A DNA stretch of 64,000 nt from Vibrio maritimus (GTDB lineage: Bacteria; Pseudomonadota; Gammaproteobacteria; Enterobacterales; Vibrionaceae). Position 1 is the first letter of the stretch. The number at the start of each line of letters is the position of its first letter. The notes beneath the pieces were generated by a model. It searched no databases. It was not told the origin of the DNA and was given only the letters and a program-made list of their open reading frames with translations. Both the position numbers and the translations under genes were made by a program. The stretch covers positions 124,001 through 188,000 of the forward strand of contig NZ_CP090438.1 of the NCBI RefSeq assembly GCF_021441885.1. Direction: 5' to 3'. Positions 26,310 to 34,388 of this stretch are shown piece after piece.

Positions 26310-28427
26310 TTAGTTCTTACGACGTCTGACTCGCAGTGCGTGTGGCATAACGCGAATGCGCTTCATGATGCCAGCAAGGTGCACACGGTCTTTGGTTGTC
26401 AGCAATACCGTCACAGTATACAAACGACCATCACGCTCTTCCGTCGAAATGCCGTGAATGTTCGAGCCAGTCTTAGCAATCACATTAGTGAGCTCGGCAA
26501 GCGCACCTTGGTGGTTTTGCAGATCGACTTGAAGTTCTGCAGTGAACTCTTGCTCGTAGTCGTCACTCCACTCTACCGCCATGTACTTATCTGGCTCTTT
26601 CTGGTGACCACGAACGTTTGGACACGTTTCACGGTGAACCACAAGACCACGCCCCGGCGACACATGGGCAATGATGTGATCGTCTGGAATTGGGTGACAG
26701 CAGTTTGCGAACGTCAGAAGAATACCTTCCGCTCCGCGGATTGGCAGCTTCTTACCTGATGATGGAATAGAGCTTGTTTGTGTTAGCTCGTCCGTATCAC
26801 CCAGCAAGCGTCTTGCAATTACGATGCTCATCAGCTCACCAAGACCAATCGCAGCAAGCAAGTCGTCGAGCGACTCTAGCTTGAGGTCGGTGAGTACTTC
26901 GTTGATGTTCTCTGGGTAGATGGTATCAACAGAGTGGCGACCTAAAGCATGGTTAAGCAGGCGGCGACCCAGAACCACAGACTCTTCACGACGCATGGTC
27001 TTAAGCACCTGACGGATCTTAGTGCGAGCACGTGACGTCACGACATAGTTTAGCCATGCCGCATTTGGACGAGCGCCTGGTGCACTGATGATCTCAACGG
27101 TTTGACCGTTCTTCAGAGCCTTGCTTAGTGGGTACGGGTTACGATCAACGCGAGCGCCCACACAGGTGTTACCGACATCGGTATGCACCGCATAAGCAAA
27201 GTCGACTGCTGTCGCGCCGAGTGGTAGCTCGACGATACGACCTTTTGGTGTGAACACGTAAATCTCATCTGGGAACAGATCGGATTTTACGTTTTCGATA
27301 AATTCAAATGAGTTACCTGCGCTTTGCTGTAGCTCAAGCAGGCTTTGCATCCAGCGCTGTGCTTTGATTTGCGCAGTAGTGCCAGTGCGGTCGCCATTGC
27401 CTTTGTATGCCCAATGCGCTGCCACACCCTTGTCAGCCATCTGGTCCATGTCTTCAGTACGAATCTGTACTTCAACAGGGACACCGTGAGGACCAACCAT
27501 AGAGGTGTGAAGGGATTGATAGCCGTTCGCCTTTGGTACCGCAATGTAATCTTTCATGCGACCTGGACGGGGCTTATACAGGCTATGTACTTGACCAAGT
27601 ACGCGATAGCAGGTGTCCGCCGTGTCCACGATAACGCGGAAGGCGTAGATATCCATGATGGTGTGGAAGCGCTGCTCTTTGGTTTTCATCTTGTTATAGA
27701 TGGAGAACAGGTTCTTCTCACGACCCAACACGCGACAGTTCAAACCAACCTCACCGAGGCGGCCTTCGATCTCGCTATGGATACGCTGGATCATTTCCTT
27801 ACGGTTACCACGAGCAGCTTTCACTACTTCTTTTAGAACGCGATAACGGTTTGGATAAAGTGCTTCAAAACCTAACTCTTCAAGCTCGGTCTTGATGTTG
27901 TGAATACCGAGACGATGCGCAAGCGGCGCGTAGATCTCTAGGGTTTCACGAGCAATACGGCGTTTCTTGTCCGGACGAAGCGCGCCCAATGTACGCATGT
28001 TATGAGTACGGTCACTGAGCTTAATCAAGATCACGCGGATGTCTTGCACCATGGCAAGCACCATCTTGCGGAAGTTTTCCGCTTGAGCTTCTTTGCGATC
28101 TCGGAATTTTAGCTTGTCGAGCTTAGAGACGCCGTCCACGAGTTCCGCGACGGTGTTGCCAAACTGTTCTTCTAGCTCTTCTTTGGTGACTTCCGTATCT
28201 TCAATGACATCATGCAACAGTGCTGCTTGCAGAGTTTCGATATCCAGACGCATTTCTGCGAGGATACGAGCAACCGCTACAGGGTGGATGATGTAAGGTT
28301 CACCGCTAGAGCGGGTCTGCCCTTCATGGGCATCTCTTGCTACCACATAAGATTGACGCAGAGCCTCAATTTGAGGCTCTGTTAGGTATTCTTGGGCAAC
28401 GTCTTTAAGGCTATCGAATAGGTACAA
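26310..28427 (-). CDS. spoT: Bifunctional (p)ppGpp synthase/hydrolase SpoT
   Basis: 705 residues, close to E. coli SpoT. The HD hydrolase site includes H48 and H72/D73 (LLHDVIEDTEV). The synthetase domain lies at about 220-340 (GREKNLFSIYNKMK, PKANGYQSLHTSMVGPHG). A TGS domain starts near DEIYVFTPKGRIVELPLG and a C-terminal ACT domain ends the protein (LQNHQGALAELTNVIAKTG). SpoT sets basal ppGpp and responds to carbon, fatty-acid and iron stress. It connects functionally to the stringent-type promoters of rplK and rplJ. It lies 45 bases downstream of rpoZ. Confidence 0.97.
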   Translation of the reverse strand: MYLFDSLKDVAQEYLTEPQIEALRQSYVVARDAHEGQTRSSGEPYIIHPVAVARILAEMRLDIETLQAALLHDVIEDTEVTKEELEEQFGNTVAELVDGVSKLDKLKFRDRKEAQAENFRKMVLAMVQDIRVILIKLSDRTHNMRTLGALRPDKKRRIARETLEIYAPLAHRLGIHNIKTELEELGFEALYPNRYRVLKEVVKAARGNRKEMIQRIHSEIEGRLGEVGLNCRVLGREKNLFSIYNKMKTKEQRFHTIMDIYAFRVIVDTADTCYRVLGQVHSLYKPRPGRMKDYIAVPKANGYQSLHTSMVGPHGVPVEVQIRTEDMDQMADKGVAAHWAYKGNGDRTGTTAQIKAQRWMQSLLELQQSAGNSFEFIENVKSDLFPDEIYVFTPKGRIVELPLGATAVDFAYAVHTDVGNTCVGARVDRNPYPLSKALKNGQTVEIISAPGARPNAAWLNYVVTSRARTKIRQVLKTMRREESVVLGRRLLNHALGRHSVDTIYPENINEVLTDLKLESLDDLLAAIGLGELMSIVIARRLLGDTDELTQTSSIPSSGKKLPIRGAEGILLTFANCCHPIPDDHIIAHVSPGRGLVVHRETCPNVRGHQKEPDKYMAVEWSDDYEQEFTAELQVDLQNHQGALAELTNVIAKTGSNIHGISTEERDGRLYTVTVLLTTKDRVHLAGIMKRIRVMPHALRVRRRKN

Positions 28428-28472
28428 ATTATAGGCCCGAAAGTCGATGGAACTCTGATTGGATAGGTCGAA

Positions 28473-28745
28473 TTAACGGTTGTGAGCGATGCTGCTTACT
28501 GCCGCTAGTTCTGCAGCTTCTTGCTCTTGCTGCTCTTGACGCTCGCGTGCGTCTAGTACTTCTTTCGTGATCAAGCCTTCTTCGATTTCGCGTAGAGCGA
28601 TAACCGTTGGCTTATCATTTTCTTCTGGCACTAGTGCATCTTTACCACCGATTTGCATCTGACGTGCGCGGCGAGCCGAAATAAGAACTAGGTCGAAGCG
28701 GTTGCCAACTTTTTCAACAGCGTCTTGAACAGTTACGCGTGCCAT
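28473..28745 (-). CDS. rpoZ: RNA polymerase omega subunit
   Basis: 90 residues, MARVTVQDAVEKVGNRFDLV start and RRARQMQIGGKDALVPEENDKPTV-type core, as in E. coli. Omega assists beta' folding and forms one of the ppGpp-binding sites with beta'. It is cotranscribed with spoT. A bipartite hairpin element of a second family occupies the gap between gmk and rpoZ. Confidence 0.97.
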   Translation of the reverse strand: MARVTVQDAVEKVGNRFDLVLISARRARQMQIGGKDALVPEENDKPTVIALREIEEGLITKEVLDARERQEQQEQEAAELAAVSSIAHNR

Positions 28746-28884
28746 AAGAACTCCAATAGTTAACTAAATTTTTGATGACGAGAAAGTATACAGGCTATTA
28801 CATTTAGATTCTAGATCACAAATGATCCGTTTAGCTACTGTTACTTAGGTTTTAATTGCGCGCTACCTTCGAAGTAGCACATTC

Positions 28885-28981
28885 GTCATCCCCTTGAAAA
28901 AGGGGATCTCGTGCGGCGAGTGACTCATATAATTTGAGCACGATACTCGCTGATAAAGATCCTCACTTTCGTGAGGATGAC
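28885..28981 (+). repeat. Second-family bipartite hairpin element (97 bp)
   Basis: GTC, ATCCCCTT-gaaa-AAGGGGAT, a 51-base linker (28908-28958), ATCCTCAC-tttc-GTGAGGAT, GAC. The stems are unrelated to the 77-bp family but the plan, stem and loop lengths and end trinucleotides are identical. The linker contains TCGTGC (28909), GCGAGT (28916), GCACGA (28938) and ACTCGC (28945), which pair in the 1-2-1'-2' order of an H-type pseudoknot. Confidence 0.8.
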
Positions 28982-28987
28982 GGCTTT

Positions 28988-29614
28988 CTATCCAGCTAGC
29001 AAAGCATCCAGCATGCCTTTATATTTCACCGCTTGCTTGTCTTGCTTCAAACGCTCAGCACGCAAAATCGCTTTAAAATCAACAAGTGCGCCATCAAAGT
29101 CATCGTTGACGATAACATAGTCGTACTCGTTGTAATGTGACATTTCTGATTTTGCTTCGCTCATGCGTTTTGCGATCACTTCGTCGCTGTCTTGACCGCG
29201 CACGTTTAGGCGGCGCTCAAGTTCACTGTTTGAAGGCGGAAGAATAAAGACGCTTTTCGCTTCTGGCATTTGCTCGCGGATCTGACGCGCGCCTTGCCAG
29301 TCGATATCTAGGAAGACATCGATGCCTTTCTCTAGCGTTTCTTCAATCCACAGGCGAGACGTACCGTAGTAGTTACCAAACACTTCGGCGTACTCTAGAA
29401 ATGCGCCTTGCTCAATCAGTGACTCAAACTCTGATTTTTCAACAAAGTGGTAGTGCACGCCGTCTTCTTCACCAGGGCGCATGCCGCGAGTGGTGTGAGA
29501 AACAGAAACCTTCATTGCGTAGGTTGGGTTTTTTTCCAACATAGCTGCAATTAAGCTCGATTTACCAGCGCCGCTTGGTGCCGATACGATATACAGGGTG
29601 CCTTTACCAATCAT
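28988..29614 (-). CDS. gmk: Guanylate kinase
   Basis: 208 residues. It phosphorylates GMP to GDP with ATP. The P-loop APSGAGKS spans 12-19. The GMP-binding region includes VSHTTRGMRPGEEDGVHYHFV (about 37-57) and DIDWQGARQI; the lid region is RLNVRGQDSDEVIAKRM. It is the first gene of the gmk-rpoZ-spoT-trmH set, though the 242-base gap to rpoZ probably contains an rpoZ promoter. A perfect PurR-type palindrome lies upstream at 29833. Confidence 0.97.
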   Translation of the reverse strand: MIGKGTLYIVSAPSGAGKSSLIAAMLEKNPTYAMKVSVSHTTRGMRPGEEDGVHYHFVEKSEFESLIEQGAFLEYAEVFGNYYGTSRLWIEETLEKGIDVFLDIDWQGARQIREQMPEAKSVFILPPSNSELERRLNVRGQDSDEVIAKRMSEAKSEMSHYNEYDYVIVNDDFDGALVDFKAILRAERLKQDKQAVKYKGMLDALLAG

Positions 29615-29826
29615 TTGTCAGTGTCCGCATTCTTGGGTTGAAGGAATAGAAGCTGCGCGATGCACTCTTCTATTTTAGATAAAACACTGGCCCAAGTGCT
29701 GAAATTTCGGCCAGAAAAATGGAGGCGAAGAGTATCATGATTGAGGGCAGCACGACAAGCTGTCTTCTCTTTGATGTGAGGACTTGCATAAGGCGCACGG
29801 GGTAGGTGCCGAGAGTTGAGACGCAA
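29611..29826 (-). CDS. Doubtful 71-codon ORF overlapping gmk start
   Basis: 71 codons, ATG at 29826, ending in an ATGA overlap with the gmk start codon. The product is basic, rich in Arg, His and Ser, with no recognised family. The stop-start overlap is typical of translational coupling, so it could be a leader peptide for gmk, but composition resembles a non-coding leader and the overlap could be chance. Confidence 0.2.
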   Translation of the reverse strand: MRLNSRHLPRAPYASPHIKEKTACRAALNHDTLRLHFSGRNFSTWASVLSKIEECIAQLLFLQPKNADTDK

Positions 29827-29832
29827 TATTCA

Positions 29833-29848
29833 AAGCAAACGTTTGCTT
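29833..29848. promoter_or_regulatory. PurR-type operator 1
   Basis: AAGCAAACGTTTGCTT, a perfect 16-base palindrome matching the PurR consensus core GCAAACGTTTGC. It lies between divergent gmk and the purine permease, nearer gmk. Confidence 0.75.
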
Positions 29849-29897
29849 ATTTATCAAGGTTTTGTTTTTTAAGCGATAAAAACCAACAAGAAAAACA

Positions 29898-29925
29898 TTG
29901 ATTTATTTCTCTGGCTGATTAGAAT
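29898..29925 (+). promoter_or_regulatory. Probable promoter of the purine permease
   Basis: TTGATT (29898-29903), 16 bases, TAGAAT (29920-29925), followed by CGCGCC. The second PurR-type box lies just downstream at 29945. Confidence 0.5.
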
Positions 29926-29944
29926 TCGCGCCATTATTTTTGTC

Positions 29945-29960
29945 GCGCATACGTTTGCGT
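29945..29960. promoter_or_regulatory. PurR-type operator 2
   Basis: GCGCATACGTTTGCGT differs from the PurR consensus at two positions. It is placed just downstream of the predicted permease promoter, a repressing position. Confidence 0.65.
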
Positions 29961-29991
29961 CTCCGTCATTTCTATCTTTAAAGGTTCCACT

Positions 29992-31362
29992 GTGAGTGCA
30001 GAATTAGCTGGCCAAAGGCAAGCCAACCCCTCTTTTATCGAAGCTACCTTCAAGGTGAGCGAGCGTAAATCTACGATCGGCACCGAGGTATATGCAGGTT
30101 TTATTACGTTTCTAGCGATGAGCTACATCCTAGCGGTGAACCCAGCCATCTTGGGTGATATTCCCGGCATGGACCGCGGCGCGGTATTCACTGCAACGGC
30201 GTTAGCTGCGGCATTTGCGACTCTAATTATGGGTTTCTTTGGTAACTACCCAGTGATGCTTGCACCTGGTATGAGCATGAATGGCTTCTTTAAAGGCATG
30301 CTTCTTAGCGGCTCAGTGGCTCTGGTTTGGCATGAAGCGCTACTGGGTATCTTCTTCTCGGGCATCATCTACTTGATCTTATCAATGACTAAGATCCGTA
30401 AAGCAATGATCGAATCGATTCCAGAAGACCTAAAGCTGGCGATTACCGTATCGCTCGGCTTGTTTATCGCCTTCTTAGGGCTTAAGAACGCCGGTATCAT
30501 CGTTTCAAACCCAATCATCTTGGTGAGCATGGGCGATATCCTGAACCCTCAGGTTATGATCGCTTACATCAGTATCTTTATTGCGCTGGGTTGTATGGTT
30601 CGCGATATCAAGCTGGCGACGTTTATTTCGTTCATATCAGCCATCGTTCTGACCATCCTTGCTGACACCTTTATGGGTACAAGCAACGCACCAATTCCAG
30701 ATCAGCTCGTCGCGATGCCACCAAGCATGGCAGGTAGCTTTGGTGCTATCTTCGATTTCTCTGGTCTAACGGCAGAGAAGATGTTTGATCTGCTGTTCAT
30801 CGTGATTATCTTTTTAATTGTCGACTTCTTCGATGGTTTGAGCACGATTGTGGGTGTGGGCCGTGACGCTGGCATCATCGACAAAGACGGCAAGGTGCCA
30901 AATGCTCGTTCAGCGCTCGTCGCTGATGCGGGTGGTACAGTAATGGGCTCGCTGCTTGGTACTACGTCGGTTACAGCATTCTCTGAGTCGGGCATCGCGT
31001 CTTCTCAAGGTGCGAAAACCGGCCTAGCGGCAGTTGTAGTAGCCGGTTTGTTCTTTGTGTCTCTATTCCTATACCCGCTATTCTCATTGTTCTCTGCGGC
31101 CATGGTGGCACCAGCGATGGTTGTGGTTGGTATTTACATGATTGGTCGCCTAGGCGATATTAAGTGGGACAAAAAAGAGTCGCGCATCGCTGCCTTCTTT
31201 ACCATTATGTTTACCGTGCTGAGCTTCTCACCAGCAAACGGTATGGCGATGGGCTTTATCAGTTATGCATTTAGTATGGTTGTGGCAGGCAAGGGTAGAG
31301 AGGTTCATCCGGTGATCTATGTGTTGTCGGCGCTGTTTATGACTTACTTGGTGTTGTTGTAG
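29992..31362 (+). CDS. NCS2 purine permease (AzgA/PbuG type)
   Basis: 456 residues, about 12-14 membrane segments. Proton-coupled uptake of a purine base such as adenine, guanine or hypoxanthine is expected for the family; the base cannot be assigned. Family motifs are TEVYAGFITFLAMSYILAVNP near the N-terminus, the PGMSMNGFF helix, VDFFDGLSTIVGVGRDAG and the TTSVTAFSESGIASS segment that forms the substrate site. The start is GTG behind AAAGG. The two PurR-type operators upstream support purine transport and repression when purines are plentiful. Confidence 0.9.
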   Translation: MSAELAGQRQANPSFIEATFKVSERKSTIGTEVYAGFITFLAMSYILAVNPAILGDIPGMDRGAVFTATALAAAFATLIMGFFGNYPVMLAPGMSMNGFFKGMLLSGSVALVWHEALLGIFFSGIIYLILSMTKIRKAMIESIPEDLKLAITVSLGLFIAFLGLKNAGIIVSNPIILVSMGDILNPQVMIAYISIFIALGCMVRDIKLATFISFISAIVLTILADTFMGTSNAPIPDQLVAMPPSMAGSFGAIFDFSGLTAEKMFDLLFIVIIFLIVDFFDGLSTIVGVGRDAGIIDKDGKVPNARSALVADAGGTVMGSLLGTTSVTAFSESGIASSQGAKTGLAAVVVAGLFFVSLFLYPLFSLFSAAMVAPAMVVVGIYMIGRLGDIKWDKKESRIAAFFTIMFTVLSFSPANGMAMGFISYAFSMVVAGKGREVHPVIYVLSALFMTYLVLL

Positions 31363-31399
31363 TCACTTGTAAATATTGAACCTGCACACAGCGGCTCTC

Positions 31400-31476
31400 G
31401 TCATTCCTGCGCAGGCAGGAATCTAATTGAGGCTTGGCGCGAGCGTTGAGAAGACCCCTGCCTGCGCAGGGGTGAC
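31400..31476 (+). repeat. 77-bp bipartite hairpin element
   Basis: Left ATTCCTGC-gcag-GCAGGAAT, right ACCCCTGC-ctgc-GCAGGGGT, outer GTC and GAC, linker with GAGGCTTGGCGCGAGCGTTGA. It lies in the convergent gap between the permease and yicC. Confidence 0.85.
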
Positions 31477-31510
31477 GATAAATTTTGTTTTCTAAGAACT
31501 CTAAAGCGCC

Positions 31511-31602
31511 GTCATTCCACTGGCCGTGCACTACGTAGGCAGGAATCTTCTTGAGGCCTGGTGCGAACGTTGAGTATACCTCCGCTAACACGGGAGCACG
31601 AC
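31511..31602 (+). repeat. Long-loop, partly decayed bipartite element
   Basis: The left half carries the CACTGGCCGTGC insertion in its first hairpin and keeps GGCAGGAATC. The right hairpin has degraded to CCTCCG...CGGGAG with GAC at the end. Confidence 0.65.
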
Positions 31603-31645
31603 TCGTGTGAGGGAGCGGTTAATTTGAGCGCGGTACACAAGCAAT

Positions 31646-31673
31646 AAAAAAGCAGGCATCAGCCTGCTTTTTT
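31646..31673. terminator. Bidirectional terminator permease/yicC
   Basis: AAAAAAGCAGGC-atca-GCCTGCTTTTTT, with A and T tracts on both sides, between convergent genes. Confidence 0.92.
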
Positions 31674-31687
31674 ATCATTCAACAGAA

Positions 31688-32554
31688 TTATTCAATATTC
31701 TGAATCTGCTCACGCATCTGCTCAATCAACACCTTAAGCTCAACACCTGATGCAGTGATATCCGTACTGATAGACTTAGACGCGAGCGTGTTCGACTCGC
31801 GGTTAAACTCTTGCATCATAAAGTCGAGACGACGACCGACTGCGCCACCTTTTTTCATGATGCTGTTGGTTTCTTTAACGTGAGAGTCTAGACGGTCTAG
31901 CTCTTCTGCTACGTCAGATTTTTGCGCCAGAAGAATCAACTCTTGCTCAACGCGAGAGGCATCAAGCTCAATCTTGGCTTCTTCAAATTTGCCCAGTAGA
32001 CGTTCACGTTGCCATTCGATGATTTCTGGCATGCGAGCGCGAACCTTCACCACTTCTTCTGTGATGGCATCTAAACGCTGAACGATCAACGCCTTCATGT
32101 TTTCACCTTCACGACCACGCGCTTCGATGAAGTCACTCAGTGCACCCTCAAAGCCGTCTAGTAGTGCTTTGTTGATGGTGTCCATATCTTGCTCTGGCGT
32201 TTCCATCACACCTGGCCACTGCATGACTTGGAATGGGTTAATGCGGTTTTGCTCACCAGTGAGCCCCATAATCTGGTTCGCTGCACCAATCACTTGCTTA
32301 GCGAGTGTTTCATTGATGTTCAGCTCACCTTTCGCTGCAGGGTTAGCTTCAAAGCGGAGGTGACATTCGACCTTACCGCGCGCCAAACGCTTGCGGAAGC
32401 GCTCACGAAGTACAGGTTCAAGGCCACGGAACTGCTCAGGAAGACGGAAGTATGTTTCGAGATAACGTTGGTTTACAGAGCGGATTTCCCATACTGCGCT
32501 ACCCCAGTCACCTTTGACCTCTTTGCGCGCGTACGCGGTCATGCTGTAGATCAT
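31688..32554 (-). CDS. yicC: YicC family endoribonuclease-like protein
   Basis: 288 residues, colinear with E. coli YicC: MIYSMTAYARKEVKGDWGSA start, SVNQRYLETYFRLPEQFRGLE, and the highly conserved C-terminus GRRLDFMMQEFNRESNTLASK then LKVLIEQMREQIQNIE. Family members act on RNA and are linked to small-RNA turnover with PNPase in E. coli; the exact role here is inferred. It is divergent from rph, which encodes another 3' RNA-processing enzyme. Confidence 0.94.
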   Translation of the reverse strand: MIYSMTAYARKEVKGDWGSAVWEIRSVNQRYLETYFRLPEQFRGLEPVLRERFRKRLARGKVECHLRFEANPAAKGELNINETLAKQVIGAANQIMGLTGEQNRINPFQVMQWPGVMETPEQDMDTINKALLDGFEGALSDFIEARGREGENMKALIVQRLDAITEEVVKVRARMPEIIEWQRERLLGKFEEAKIELDASRVEQELILLAQKSDVAEELDRLDSHVKETNSIMKKGGAVGRRLDFMMQEFNRESNTLASKSISTDITASGVELKVLIEQMREQIQNIE

Positions 32555-32634
32555 GAAATGATTCCCTTGGATTCAATAAATGTGTTCAAACTGTCTTCAT
32601 GGTAGCACAGAGCTCGAATCGAAGTCACACAACC

Positions 32635-32663
32635 TAGACCCATACTCGCTTCTCCGTTATAAT
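32635..32663 (+). promoter_or_regulatory. Probable rph promoter
   Basis: Perfect TATAAT (32658-32663) with a weak -35 TAGACC (32635-32640) at 17-base spacing, 43 bases before the rph start. Confidence 0.5.
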
Positions 32664-32705
32664 CTTCGCCCAACCAAATTCGCTTCCCCAACAAAGGTAA
32701 TGTCC

Positions 32706-33422
32706 ATGCGTCCAAATGATCGCGCAGCAGACCAAGTGCGCCCAATAAAAATTACTCGCAACTATACCGCTTACGCAGAAGGCTCTGTGCTGGTAGAGTT
32801 CGGCAATACCAAAGTGTTGTGTAACGCAACAGTGGAAGAGAATGTGCCTCGTTGGCTAAAAGGTCAGGGTAAAGGCTGGGTAACCGCTGAATACGGCATG
32901 CTACCACGCTCGACGCACTCAAGAATGCGTCGTGAAGCTGCCAGTGGCAAGCAAGGCGGCCGCACCATGGAAATCCAACGCCTGATCGCTCGCAGCCTAC
33001 GCGCAGTCGTAGACCTCGAAGCTATGGGTGAAATCATGGTGACAGTAGACTGTGACGTTATCCAAGCGGACGGTGGTACTCGTACTGCATCTATTTCTGG
33101 CGCTAGCGTTGCAATGGCAGACGCATTTGCTCACCTTGTAGCAAAAGGCACGCTAAAAGCGAACCCAATGAAAGGGCACGTTGCGGCAGTATCTGTGGGC
33201 ATTCTTGGTGAAGACGTTTTGTGTGACCTTGAATATACAGAAGACTCAGCAGCCGATACTGACATGAACGTTGTGATGACTGAAGATGGTCGCATGATCG
33301 AAATCCAGGGCACCGCAGAAGGCGAACCGTTTAGCCACGATGAGCTAATGGCGCTACTGGCGTCAGCGAAGAAAGGCATTACCGAGATCGTAGCCGCTCA
33401 GAAGCTGGCATTAGAAGATTGA
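32706..33422 (+). CDS. rph: Ribonuclease PH
   Basis: 238 residues, the standard length. A phosphate-dependent 3'-5' exoribonuclease that trims tRNA precursors. ATG 32706 (MRPNDRAADQVRPI) is chosen over ATG 32700 because AAAGG lies 8 bases upstream and the sequence matches the family. Conserved features are TAEYGMLPRSTHSRMRRE (phosphate and RNA binding) and DCDVIQADGGTRTASISGA. Unlike some E. coli K-12 strains, the gene is not frameshifted. pyrE follows 250 bases later after a terminator and a repeat. Confidence 0.97.
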   Translation: MRPNDRAADQVRPIKITRNYTAYAEGSVLVEFGNTKVLCNATVEENVPRWLKGQGKGWVTAEYGMLPRSTHSRMRREAASGKQGGRTMEIQRLIARSLRAVVDLEAMGEIMVTVDCDVIQADGGTRTASISGASVAMADAFAHLVAKGTLKANPMKGHVAAVSVGILGEDVLCDLEYTEDSAADTDMNVVMTEDGRMIEIQGTAEGEPFSHDELMALLASAKKGITEIVAAQKLALED

Positions 33423-33428
33423 TTGATG

Positions 33429-33453
33429 GCTCCCGTAAGGGGGCTATTTTTTT
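33429..33453 (+). terminator. Terminator after rph
   Basis: GCTCCC-gtaag-GGGGGC followed by a TATTTTTTTG tail, 6 bases after the stop codon. In E. coli an attenuator in the rph-pyrE gap couples pyrE to UTP; this hairpin is close to rph and may play that part or simply end rph. Confidence 0.8.
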
Positions 33454-33478
33454 GTGTATTACAGATACACAACGACGC

Positions 33479-33569
33479 GTCATTCCACTGGCCGTGCGCC
33501 TACGCAGGCAGGTATCTACTTGAGGCTTGGTGCATGCTTTGAGTAGACCCCTGTCTGCACAGGGGTGAC
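33479..33569 (+). repeat. Long-loop bipartite hairpin element
   Basis: The left half begins GTCATTCCACTGGCCGTGC and ends GCAGGCAGGTATC. The right half is ACCCCTGT-ctgc-ACAGGGGT-GAC, with a compensatory T-A pair replacing the usual C-G next to the loop. Located between rph and pyrE, both on the + strand. Confidence 0.8.
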
Positions 33570-33672
33570 GAGAGCCCAGGGTTAGTAAACCACTAAATAA
33601 AAAGACATAAAGCATCATGTCTACCGGGGTATGACAACAACATACCTAAACACAACAACCGAGAGAGATAAA

Positions 33673-34314
33673 ATGAAAGCATACCAGCGTGAATTTATTG
33701 AATTTGCATTAGAGAAAGAAGTCCTAAAGTTTGGCGAGTTTACCCTTAAATCTGGTCGTAAAAGCCCGTACTTCTTTAACGCTGGGCTTTTCAATACGGG
33801 TCGTGACCTTGCTCGTCTAGGTCGCTTCTACGCAGCAGCACTAGCAGACTCTGGCATTGAGTTTGACGTGCTATTTGGCCCTGCTTACAAAGGCATCCCA
33901 ATCGCAACAACAACAGCGGTAGCACTCGCTGATCATCACGACATCGACACTCCTTACTGCTTTAACCGCAAAGAAGCGAAAGACCACGGTGAAGGTGGCA
34001 ACCTGGTAGGTAGCGCACTTGAAGGTCGTATTATGCTGGTGGATGACGTGATCACAGCAGGCACTGCAATTCGTGAGTCGATGGAAATCATCAAAGCAAA
34101 CGGCGCTGACCTAGCAGGCGTACTTGTTGCTATTGACCGTCAAGAAAAAGGCAAAGGTGAGCTATCTGCGATTCAAGAAGTTGAACGCGACTTTGGCTGC
34201 GCAGTGATTTCAATTGTAAGCCTAACTGATCTTATTACTTACCTTGAAGAGAAAGGTGGTAATGCTGAGCATTTAGAGGCGGTGAAGGCGTATCGAGCGT
34301 CTTACGGCATCTAA
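33673..34314 (+). CDS. pyrE: Orotate phosphoribosyltransferase
   Basis: 213 residues. It converts orotate and PRPP to OMP in pyrimidine synthesis. The PRPP-binding loop VDDVITAGTA spans 123-132; KSGRKSPYFFNAG (26-38) and FNRKEAKDHGEGG (97-109, the flexible catalytic loop) are intact. ATG 33673, after GAGAGAGAT, matches the family; an upstream in-frame start at 33631 is not conserved. A bidirectional terminator follows. Confidence 0.97.
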   Translation: MKAYQREFIEFALEKEVLKFGEFTLKSGRKSPYFFNAGLFNTGRDLARLGRFYAAALADSGIEFDVLFGPAYKGIPIATTTAVALADHHDIDTPYCFNRKEAKDHGEGGNLVGSALEGRIMLVDDVITAGTAIRESMEIIKANGADLAGVLVAIDRQEKGKGELSAIQEVERDFGCAVISIVSLTDLITYLEEKGGNAEHLEAVKAYRASYGI

Positions 34315-34328
34315 GCCAAATCTCAAAC

Positions 34329-34366
34329 AAAAGGCCCATAGCTTATTGAGCTATGGGCCTTTTTTA
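34329..34366. terminator. Bidirectional terminator pyrE/GT39
   Basis: AAAAGGCCCATAGCT-tattg-AGCTATGGGCCTTTTTT, a 15-bp stem with T tails on both strands. Confidence 0.93.
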
Positions 34367-34388
34367 CAGTTACAATCTACTCTACATA

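Noticed and set aside
26569..26580. Full ops match on the minus strand inside spoT
   Set aside because: It lies in coding sequence (codons for Ala-Val-Glu-Trp) far from any operon leader; coincidental.
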